Of a stretch of 64,000 bases of DNA, positions 33,439 to 42,418 are shown in pieces. Within the stretch, counting starts at the first letter, position 1. Every line of letters starts with the position of its first letter. Source of the DNA: Haematococcus lacustris. Taxonomy: Eukaryota; Chlorophyta; Chlorophyceae; Chlamydomonadales; Haematococcaceae. Made by a program: the position numbers and the translations under genes. The notes under the pieces are model-generated. The model was not told where the DNA came from. It ran no database searches and saw nothing but the letters and a program-made list of their open reading frames with translations. The stretch spans positions 2,558,321 to 2,622,320 of the forward strand of contig JASKMD010000018.1 of NCBI GenBank assembly GCA_030144725.1, written 5' to 3'.

Positions 33439-34428
33439 TTTTTTTGGAACTCCATCCCTGTAGCGATTCTTCTTGGGATGCGTGCAGTCTCGCAGGATGT
33501 GGCCCTCCTTGCGGCAGAATGTGCATTTGTTGTGGGCTGTGTACTGCTCCTTTTCCTCTGCAGTTAGCGGGCGCCACTCAGGTTTAGGTTTGGCTGGTGC
33601 GGCGTTGTACGCTGCAGGGCGTGTAGATGGTGTTGCAGGCTGTGAGTTGCGATGCCAAGGTGTCCTGGACTGTTTCATGGTACCCAGCTGCATTGGAACT
33701 GCAGTGGACATGCCAGCGTCTCTGTAAGCTGAATCATGAGCCACAGCTATGTTTACAACGTTGGCAAAGGTCTCTGGTGCATGGATGTCAACCATAGCAC
33801 GCAGGGTGGGGTGCAGGCCTCGGCGGAACCGGTCTAGCTGCTCATCCTCAGTTATGTTAGGGATCTGAAGGAACAGGTGTCTCAGCTGTGTGGCAAAGGA
33901 TAGTGCTGTCTGGTTGGCTTTCTGAGAGGCCTCATGCAGCTGGTCCCTTGCTTTAGCTACCTCAGACTTAGTACGGAAGGCTGCTCTTAGTCCAGCTGTG
34001 AAGGTGCTCCATGAGAGGAACAGGGAAGGGTCACCTCGAACTGAACGGTACCACGCCTTAGCCAGGCCATCCAATCTTACACTGGTGCTCACAATCTTCT
34101 GCTCATCAGACAAACTGTGATACAAAGAAAAGATGTCCTCCACCTGGAAAAGGAAGCTGTTCACATCACCCTTGCCATCAAACTCCTTCACTTCACTCAA
34201 CTTGATCAGGCCTTGCACTGATGAGGCAGTGTGTACAGCTGGGGGTGGGGGTGGGGTGGGAGGTGATGGGACAGGGGCAGGAGTGGTAAGATAGTGCAAT
34301 GCCTGCATCACGGTGCTATTGTTTTGTGACACTACTTGTACCTCAGCCCGCAATGCATTCAAGGCAGCCATGACTGTTAACATGTCTGGTGTGGCTGGTT
34401 GGTCATAAGTCTGAGCCTGGGTCTCCAT
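33436..34428 (-). CDS. gag: gypsy B gag
   Basis: 330 codons, the mirror of gypsy A gag with at least two substitutions. Capsid domain, then the knuckle [14 protein letters not shown]. It ends in the same seven-A slippery run before TAG. Confidence 0.88.
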   Translation of the reverse strand: METQAQTYDQPATPDMLTVMAALNALRAEVQVVSQNNSTVMQALHYLTTPAPVPSPPTPPPPPAVHTASSVQGLIKLSEVKEFDGKGDVNSFLFQVEDIFSLYHSLSDEQKIVSTSVRLDGLAKAWYRSVRGDPSLFLSWSTFTAGLRAAFRTKSEVAKARDQLHEASQKANQTALSFATQLRHLFLQIPNITEDEQLDRFRRGLHPTLRAMVDIHAPETFANVVNIAVAHDSAYRDAGMSTAVPMQLGTMKQSRTPWHRNSQPATPSTRPAAYNAAPAKPKPEWRPLTAEEKEQYTAHNKCTFCRKEGHILRDCTHPKKNRYRDGVPKK

Positions 34429-34983
34429 CTATGGCTGGATTCTGGCTGCTTTGCGAGCTCTGCGTGCTACGACAAATGCCGTGTTAGGGTGTGGCTGCGG
34501 CTGTGTGTTGATGACAATAGGCTGTGCCGCAGCACCTGGATTCTGAGGCGTCGTGTGTTGCTTGAGCAAAGCGTACAGGTTGTCCTTCTCCTTCTCTAGA
34601 GCTCGGTTGACGGCGTGTAGTTGGTCAGCGGTCTGCTTGTAGTGCTTGCAGCGCGGGCAGTCTTGCTCGAACTGACGTTTAGGGTGGTGGCGGGGCTGTG
34701 GTGGAGCTGGAGGTTGGGCTGCCGTACTTGATGTACCTCGCTCTTGGCGTGGTGGTATGAAGTCTCGCTCCTTGCGGGGCGGAGTTCTCGCAGTTGCCTG
34801 CGGCGGTGCCTCCGCGAAGTGCGGGATGGGAATAGGCGTGAAACGCCTCTCTGCTCGTGGAGCAGGCTTCTCTGCTCTGGGAGCAGGCTCAGCGGTGGCC
34901 GCTGGGTCGTCCGGGTCCTCGCTATTGAGGATGTCGTCGACCGTCCAGTCTCCGGATCGCTTGTGGGGCACTGCGCAAACAGG
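34429..34983 (-). CDS. gypsy B ORF0
   Basis: Mirror of 18913-19467, ending in the same amber stop immediately followed by the gag ATG. The reading frame is kept in both copies. Confidence 0.5.
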   Translation of the reverse strand, partial: PVCAVPHKRSGDWTVDDILNSEDPDDPAATAEPAPRAEKPAPRAERRFTPIPIPHFAEAPPQATARTPPRKERDFIPPRQERGTSSTAAQPPAPPQPRHHPKRQFEQDCPRCKHYKQTADQLHAVNRALEKEKDNLYALLKQHTTPQNPGAAAQPIVINTQPQPHPNTAFVVARRARKAARIQP

Positions 34984-36039
34984 TCACGATGATCGAACTG
35001 AGGAAACCAAATGTAACAGTGCTACTGGGTCGCTGGGGTGCATGGCTAAATAGCGGCTTGCACGGCTGGCGGCACTACAGCGACAGCACAACAGTAGCTG
35101 ATCTGACGCGTTGTTAGGCTACTACTATTGGTAGCGTACTCTTTAAGGACGCGACGCGGTGAACGACACTCGTCCAGGGAAGATCAGATGCGATGGCGGC
35201 CGGGAGGCTGCAACTCGATGTTCTGTAGAGACAGCGTTAGATGACTGTGCTTACAATGTGGGTCTGTCGTTAACTCTGTAAACAAGTGTTGAACAACCAT
35301 CTGGACTTCTCTCAAGACGATGCAAAATCAAATCTCACAAGATCCTGCATGGAGATCCTACAATGAAAATATGCAGCCTGTTCCATGCATCCTGGCTAGG
35401 CCTGTGAACTGTTACAGAAAGGGTGGTAGGAGCGGTCGCTTGAGTGGTGGGGTGATGGGTGAGAGCCCAGAGACGGCGACGGCCAAAGTCCATCGCATCA
35501 AGGGCGGCCATGCAAACCAGGCTCCAGAGGGAAGGTGAAACAGTGCTATTTCGAATGCAGGATGAACGGTAGTATTTTTCGTTTTGCATGAGCATGCGGT
35601 GATGTACCAGGATAGCTATCACCGGACTGTCAAGTTGAAGTGATGGGATGAGAGGGAGTGAGAGGTGTCTTCTTAACACTCCTGGCAATTAAGGGCTGGC
35701 TGGCTCGGCAAACTTGCGAGTTGAGGTCTGAGACTTGGCATGTAGGCTGCTGTGACCTAGTGGAGGAGAAGACTCCCTTGGGCCAAAGTGAAATTCTTGG
35801 TCATTGCGGAGCTGCTGGACCAGTGGCTGAGCCCTCACCCCGAATTTGGCTAAGGGAGATGGCGCTTACTGACTGAAGTGACTTTTTAAAATATCTGAGT
35901 ATGAGGAGTTGTCAGGCATCAGAATAGAAGCACAACCTAGTAGGTAGCATGTGCAAAGTCAGTGCCAGTAAGGAATGGGGGCCAGTTTACTGAAACCCTG
36001 CACACGGTTTATTCTCACTTTGAGGCTCAAGGGGCCTTT

Positions 36040-36612
36040 GAAACCTTGTGCAGGGTTTCACATGACCTTGTGCAGGGTTTCGCAAACCTTGTGCAGGGTT
36101 TCGCAAACCTTGTGCAGGGTTTTAAGACCGTGTGCAGGGTTTTGCCGACCTTGTGCAGGGTTTCAATCCAAGCATCGATTTTTTCTAAGTAAACCCTGAC
36201 CTCGTGCAGGGTTTCGCTAACCTAGTGCAGGGTTTCGCTGACCTTGTGCAGGGTCTCGATCGAAGCATCGATTTTACTTAAGTCAACCCTGACCTCGTGC
36301 AGGGTTTCGCTAACCTAGTGCAGGGTTTCGCTGACCTTGTGCAGGGTCTCGATCAAAGCATCGATTTTACTTAAGTCAACCCTGACCTCGTGCAGGGTTT
36401 CGCTAACCGTGTGCAGGGTTTTACTGACCTTGTGCAGGGTTTCAATCAAAGCATTGATTTCTTCTAAGTCAACCCTGACCTCGTGCGGGGTTTTGCTAAC
36501 CTTGTGCAGGGTTTTACTGACCTTGTGCAGGGTTTCGCAACTATGTTTTCACCTAAGTCAACTCAGACCTTGTGCAGGGTTTCGCCGACCTCGTGCAGGG
36601 TTTCGTTCCTAG
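36040..36612 (+). repeat. left subterminal repeats of the CACTA-like element
   Basis: About 20 copies of CTTGTGCAGGGTTTCG and variants at about 20-22 bp spacing. A larger unit of about 95 bp with GCATCGATTTTACTTAAG recurs at 36170-36440. Confidence 0.9.
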
Positions 36613-37411
36613 TTTTGTATTTTATATTTAGTATTATATTAGTTTTCGCCAACCCCGCTTTCTGCATGTGACTTGCATGCAAGAGCGCGAAAACTGACGG
36701 GCTTGGTATTGGGATCTGCGCTAGCTGCCACCAAGCATGCCGTTGGTGTGCCATGAGGTCGCGAGGCGCCATGAGAGGAAACCATGTCGACCTCGCAAAG
36801 CCCGCAGTAATGCAGCAACACGCAACACGCGACACGTCCATCCCCAACTCAGCATTAGCGACATCAACAGCGCCCAAATGCGCAGCCTCGCAGCCGGCCA
36901 TGAAATGCGGGCCAGCTAGCCTTCGCAGCCATCAATCATCAGCCAAGAGGCCAGCATGCAGCTCGGTTTCGCAGCCATTAGCGATCAGCGAAAGGAATAG
37001 GGTATTTGTGATCAAGCACAGAGTTGAGGGCGAACGGCTCAAAGGTAGCTTGCAAAGGTGCGATGCATAGATGCGACTCTGAGGTGCGACCGCGAGGTTG
37101 GAGCGTGGCATGTGTCATGTGCCATGTGTTGCTTGAGCAGGTTCGGTGCCAAGGCGCAGTGGCACCTTCCATCAGCCAGAAGCAGCAACCACAACGGCAA
37201 CAAGTAGCGGCAGCCAGGGCGGCGGACAAGAGCAAAAGCGTACCCTCCTCCCTCCTCGCTCTTCCCTCCTCCCTCCTCCCTCCTCGCTCTTCCCTCCTCC
37301 CTCTTCCCTCCTCCCTCCTCCCTACCACACTGCCCACCACCACCTGCCAGATCCCCCACTCCCCCTCTCCCTCCCCCTAAGGAATGATCAAGGGACCGCA
37401 TGGAGCAAGCA

Positions 37412-38728
37412 GTGAGTGTGCTAGCCCCACGCACATAAGTGACCCCTTGTACCCAGCCTAACCGCTAGCACGCCCCTTGTTTGCTGCAGGTGTGATGGTC
37501 AGCTCAGCAGCCACAGCGGCAGCAAGGAGCAACAGGCCCCCTCCCCTCCCCCTCCCCTCCACTCCACTCCACTCTCCTTTCCCATGCCTCTTCTCCCTCC
37601 TCCCCCTCACCTCCTCCCCCTCACCTCCTTCCCTCACACCCCCCTCCTCACCTCCTCACCCTCACCCTCACCCTTGGTGGCACCACCTGCCAGACCCACC
37701 ACTCCCCAGGAGGCGCAACCAAGAGGAGTAGCCAAGAGGAGCAGCCAGGAGCGGCAGCCAGGAGCACCAGCTAGGAGTGGCAGCCAGGAGTGGCAGCCAG
37801 GAGGCATGGGCAAGGCAAGTGGTTGGCCAAGGCCAAGAGGCCCATGCCCCCCACAGCCAGGAGGCACAGCCAGGAGGGAGGAGCAGCAGCCAACAAGGAG
37901 GCAGCAAGGAGTCAGCAATGGCACATGGATATAACAGTGAGTGGCCAGCCCCTTGCACATCAGTGGCCCCCATTGCCCAGCCTTACCGTGAGCACGCCCC
38001 TTGTTGCTTGCAGGTGTGACGGTCACACGCCCACCCCTTCCCCACCCCAACCCTCCCCTATCCCACCCCACCCCACCCCACCCCACCCCACCCCACCCCA
38101 CCCCACCCCACCCCACCCCACCCCACCCCACCCCACCCCACCCCACCCCACCCCACCCCACCCCACCCCACCCCACCCCACCCCACCCCACCCCCACCCC
38201 ACCCCACTCGTGTGCCCTGCAGGGCAAACGAGCCACAGCCGAGGTGTTCCCCTGCCTTCACGCTTGGCTAGAAGAGCACGACAACGTGATGGATCTTGAT
38301 ACCGCCACCATGCAGCCTGCTGCCATCCCTAGTGATGAGCAGCAGCCAGCCTCCCCCTGCCCCACAGACCATCCCCCCCTCTCCACCAGCAGCCATATCC
38401 CCGTGGAACCCCCCCCACCTTCACAGCAGCAGAGCAACCTCCCTGAGGAGGAGCAAGACGGGGAAGGGCGGGGCATGCAGCAGCTGGGCTGGGCACAAGC
38501 AGATGCGCAAACGCAGGGGGAGGAGAGCCAGCACCCTGCCCCAGCCCCGTCCTGCAGTACGAGCACCGGCTGTGAGGCTGAAGGCCGGGGTGACCTACAC
38601 ATGCTGCAACGCCAGTCCACTGCAAACGGTGAGTGGCCACCCCAGCAAACGGTGAGTGGCCAGCATGAAGCAGATTTGTGGCTCTTGGTACCAAGCCTGA
38701 TGGCTAGCATGCCCCTTGTTTGCTGCAG
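37412..38728 (+). repeat. triplicated intron-like module in transposon cargo
   Basis: Three related segments of 78, 77 and 77 nt (37412-37489, 37937-38013, 38652-38728) all begin GTGAGT, share GCTAGCA(C/T)GCCCCTTGTT and end in TGCAG. Each is followed by GTGTGATGGTCA-like sequence. They look like true introns multiplied with their flanks, as in captured gene fragments. The open frames between them are Pro-rich and match nothing I recognise. Confidence 0.55.
38062..38207. repeat. (CCCCA)n microsatellite
   Basis: About 28 perfect pentamer units inside the CACTA-like element. Strong strand asymmetry, so the length may be unreliable in the assembly. Confidence 0.95.
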
Positions 38729-39559
38729 GTCTAATGTTTACACCCTTCCCTTGTCCTTCCCCTTACCCACAAACTCACCCGTGTCGCTCCGCTTCCCCCC
38801 TCCTGCGCTACACTGCAGCCCCTCCCCTACCTTACCCTCACCTTACCCCACTTCCACCACCACCTCCCAGGCCATCAATAGCAGCCCAGGGCAGCAGCCC
38901 GGAGCAGCAGCCTGGAGCGGCAGCTAGGAGTGGCAGCCATGAGGTGGTACATGACGTGTGTAGCCATGAGCCAGCTGCCATGTGGCAGGTGTGGCAAGGC
39001 ATGAGCAACAAGGAGCCTTAAGAGAGCAACAAGGAGCCAGCTGCTATGGGGCAGGTGGTGCAAGGCATGATCAGCCAAGAGGCAGCTGCAGCGCGGCTGG
39101 TGCAGCCTTCCCCCCATCACCACCACCACCTCCTAGCTGTCAACAGCAGCCAAGTGCAATGGCCAGGACCGGCAGCCAGAACTGGCAGCCAGGGGTGCGC
39201 ATGCCATGAGTGGCAGCAAAGAGTGCACATAGTAGGAGTGGCAGCTAAGAGAGGGCATGTGTGGAGAGGCATCCAGGAATGCGAATGCCATGAGTGGTGT
39301 CTTGTACATGTCTTTGCGGGGTTGTCGAGCGCCGTGCCATGTGGTTTAGCGAGGTGTACCGAGTTGTTTCGAAGTGTTTGTGCGTCGTGACATGTTGTTT
39401 GCAGTAGTGTAGCGAGGTGTTTGCGAGGTGTTTGTGCGTCAAGACATGTTGTTTGCAGTGGTGTAGCGAGGTGATAGCGATGTTGTTGTGAGGTGTAGCG
39501 AGGTGTTGCGATGTTGTTGCAAGTTGTAGCTAGGAGTTCGTGTGTAAGGAACTGAGCCA

Positions 39560-39870
39560 CACCAAACCCTGTGCACGGTCTATGGAACCCTGTGCGAGGT
39601 CTATGAAACCCTGCACTAGGTCTCTGAAACCCTGCACACGGTCAGCGAAACCCTGCACACGGTCGGAAACGCCTAGGAACTGAGCCACACCAAACCTTGT
39701 GCACGGTCTATGAAACCCTGTGCACGGTCTTTGAAACCCTGCACACGGTCAATGAAACCCTGCACACGGTCTATGAAACCCTGCACAGGGTCAAGAACTG
39801 GCTTGACGGCCACCTAGGGGCTGAGCCATTTGAAACCCTGTGCACGGTTTGGCGAAACCCTGCACAAGGT
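39560..39870 (-). repeat. right subterminal repeats of the CACTA-like element
   Basis: About a dozen copies of AAACCCTG(T/C)(G/A)CACGGTC at about 21 bp spacing, in inverted orientation relative to the left array. Confidence 0.9.
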
Positions 39871-40115
39871 TCTGCACCTTCAGCTAAAGGCCGATTACAG
39901 CCCAACCACGTCGATTAAAATCATGAAACATATGGCGATGGAACGGCCTTTGAAAGGGCTATCTGCAGTACCCCTTACCTAAAATCGCCGACTCGGCCTT
40001 ATTCTCCACGAGTGAAGCTGACCCTGGCATAGTCCTGTAAGCAAAAAGTTCCGAGACCAACTCTGGCCGAATCGCTTGTCGTCAGCCCGGAGGTCTTCAC
40101 GCCTTCGCTCGAAAT

Positions 40116-40155
40116 GGGGTTAGGGTTAGGGTTAGGGTTAGGGTTAATACCCTAA
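40116..40155 (-). repeat. interstitial telomere array, right-arm copy
   Basis: (TTAGGG)n read on the plus strand; mirror of 18081-18120. Confidence 0.9.
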
Positions 40156-40183
40156 CTAGTTCCTGGACTATGCGTCAGCTCAC

Positions 40184-40490
40184 CCGTGCTCTTCGATGCG
40201 CGCACCAAGTTCGACGCCCCTTCGAGCTTGCACGCCTTGTACTTGTGTGCGGCGCTGTGGGGGTGCAGGACTTGGCACATCTGCGTAGGCACACGGTGAC
40301 ACAACCTCGGAGCAAGAGCATTTTATTGTGTGTGGGATGGCCTACCAAACGCTCTAATCCATCGCAGTCAACGTATGCTACAGCGTGCCAGAGCCTAAAG
40401 CTTACCTTGTGGCACCGCTGCTTCCTCTTCGCCAGTCCACATTGCCCATCCGCCTCGCTTTGCTCGCTTAGAGCCTTCGAGCTGTTGCAT
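40184..40490 (-). pseudogene. spliced gene fragment, right-arm copy
   Basis: Exons 40490-40406 and 40280-40184, mirror of 17746-18052, with the same splice sites. Confidence 0.35.
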
Positions 40491-40794
40491 TTGGGCTGTT
40501 GCTTGCCGCGATGGCGTCGTGTTGCACTACACAATAGCGGGGTGTAGCGTGCACGGCGCTTAAGACGAGGCTTGGTTGCATCGGGCTGGTCAAAACTAAG
40601 TTTGAAAATTACGTTTTTTTCCCACAGGGCCAGCGGCTTGCACCACGCTCGTGTTGCTCATCCCCGCTTTGCATTGGCTTGGTATGTTATCTGTGTGCTC
40701 TCCAGGTACGAGCTGCTAGTTTCCTAGTGTTGTGGTTGTTGTCATTGAATGTGTCTTGCGTCCGAGGGCTTGGTGTTCTGGTGTGTGTTGGTGT

Positions 40795-40905
40795 GTTGAC
40801 GAAAGAAAGAAAGAAAGACTACGCCCTCGCCGTCGGGCGTGCATTAAGGGGGGAGAGTAGCCTCGGGGTGTGCCATTGCTACCCTCCCACCGGGGTGTGT
40901 TGACG
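40795..40905 (-). mobile_element. LINE 3'-tail-like fragment, right-arm copy
   Basis: Mirror of 17331-17441, with the (GAAA)n tail at 40796-40819 on the plus strand. Confidence 0.5.
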
Positions 40906-41146
40906 AGAGTAGTGTCACCTTGCAAGGGTGCAGGCCATGCTGTGGTTAGCTGTGCTGCGGCACTGGGCTTGCACGCCTCATGGCTGCTGCATGGCTGCTA
41001 CTTTTCAGCCATTTTGGGGTAGTTGTTATCTAGTGGCAGGTTTGAGATAACAACAGCAGCGCTGTGCACCGCTCAACCCGCGCTGCTAGACGAGGTGCGA
41101 GTCTGGCGCTAGATCATACGCTTGTAAATATAATAGTTTAAATTGA

Positions 41147-41602
41147 CTATGTTTTCACAATATGTCTGTCGCGCCTCATAACTGCGCTGTGACCTGATGC
41201 ATATACAACAGAAGGCTTAGCGCATCCGTCAGCAAATGCGCCATAGGCAGCTGCCCGCTGTGGCAGCTTGGCAAGTGCACGGGGAAGCACATCATCAGAC
41301 AGGTCATCACACAGGACTGTGAGGAAGCTGCTGACACACTGCAAGGCACGCTCCAACTCATGAGGTGCAAGCACGCTGCCGGCTGAGGGCAGCTGGTGCT
41401 GAATGACAAAACCCTGGCGGGAAGGGGCAGGAGCTGCCATGTGCGGTGAGAGGCCCTCGAGGGCGTCGTTGTCCGGCAGAGGAACGTCCGCAGGATGTGA
41501 GCCCTCCTCGCCCTCAAACGCGAGGTTGTCCTGGAACTGGAAGGTGCCTTCGACCCGAACCCGACGCGGGCCGCGGAGGCGCTCGGAACGACGAGGAAGC
41601 AG
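41147..41602 (-). pseudogene. unrecognised exon, right-arm copy
   Basis: Mirror of 16634-17089. It differs from the left copy by a Val for Ile near the C-terminal end. Confidence 0.35.
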
Positions 41603-42069
41603 CTTGAGATTAGAAGGTTTTCGTCAGTGACAAGCAGGCAATGCTGCAGGAGCACGGCTGCCACTGAACAGGAAAGTCACGGGCGCAATCACCGCGGTTC
41701 GCTTACACGATTTGAGCTGTCGATGCCTCCAGCACAACTACTAACACCTAGCAGAGCACTGCGTTGAGGAATCTCAAGCTGACGATACAGCTTGAGTGTA
41801 ACCCTAAATACCTACAGTCCTACGGACGCATCAATCATGCAAACATCAGCGCTTCGGCGGCACAGCAACGCGCAGGCAGCGCACAGGTGAAGCACATGCA
41901 GCGGCATACCAACGGTCACGCGCGGCTATGCAAGCCGCCCATGCAAGATAAGAAAACACGCAACTCCTAACGTCGTCGATCAACACCTTCAACCGCTACC
42001 TAATTGTCAACCATATCAACAGGATTCATTGTCGTTACGCATTATGACAGCACACGCATTAGGACATGA

Positions 42070-42418
42070 CACTCGCGCCGATTAAGGCCGGAAGTCGCCT
42101 ACGTCATTTCTTCCCGGGAGGCATACTGCAGATAGCCCCATGAAAGGCCGACTCATCGCCGTTGTAATCATTGAAAAACTCAAAGTTGCTGCGATGTTAA
42201 AACCATTTGAAAAGTTACCTAACCCTGTACCGGGTCCTACCGACCCTGTACAGGGTCCTGGGCCACAGGGTTCTGCCGCACGGCTACAGGGTCCTGCGAC
42301 ATTTGTCTACAGGGTTCTGCCGCACGGCTACAGGGTCCTGCGACAAATGACTACAGGGTCCTGCCGCACGGCTACAGGGTCCTGCGACGTTTGTCTACAG
42401 GGTCCTGCCGCATGCCTG
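42070..42418. mobile_element. terminus of a second CACTA-like element, truncated by a LINE
   Basis: Begins CACTCGCGCCGATTAAGGCC, matching the inverted terminus of 35677-40014, followed by the same inner block (CTGCAGATAGCCC near 42126, found inverted at 39953-39968). Then come its own subterminal repeats, CTACAGGGTCCTGCCGCACG (42215-42415). The other end is missing: LINE copy 2 starts at 42419. Confidence 0.65.

Larger units (their letters stand above)
35677..40014. mobile_element. CACTA-like non-autonomous DNA transposon, 4,338 bp
   Basis: Starts CACTCCTGGCAATTAAGG and ends CCTTATTCTCCACGAGTG, so the termini are inverted and match at 15 of 20 positions from the CACT end. It is flanked by a 2-bp AA duplication. 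Two paralogous empty sites exist (18220-18224 and about 30747-30750). Both subterminal regions hold arrays of a GTGCAGGGTTT motif in opposite orientation, as in EnSpm/CACTA elements, where such arrays bind the transposase. No transposase frame is recognised inside; the cargo is low-complexity and intron-like DNA. Assignment to CACTA rests on termini, duplication and subterminal arrays. Confidence 0.75.
31100..41920 (-). repeat. right arm of the palindrome, with a CACTA-like insertion
   Basis: Reverse complement of 16316-30341, lacking the LINE but carrying 35677-40014. See the left arm for the coordinate arithmetic. Confidence 0.93.

Noticed and set aside
36040..36612. CRISPR-like spaced repeats
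   Set aside because: Spacers are only a few bases and themselves repetitive, the genome is eukaryotic, and an inverted partner array exists at the other end of the transposon.
37634..38261. Gly/Val/Trp repeat frames on the minus strand of the CACTA-like element
   Set aside because: Translation of the (CCCCA)n microsatellite.
16316..41920. Palindrome as a sequencing fold-back artefact
   Set aside because: Each arm has a private insertion with a target-site duplication and scattered substitutions, which a fold-back would not create. Assembly error is still possible at the spacer.
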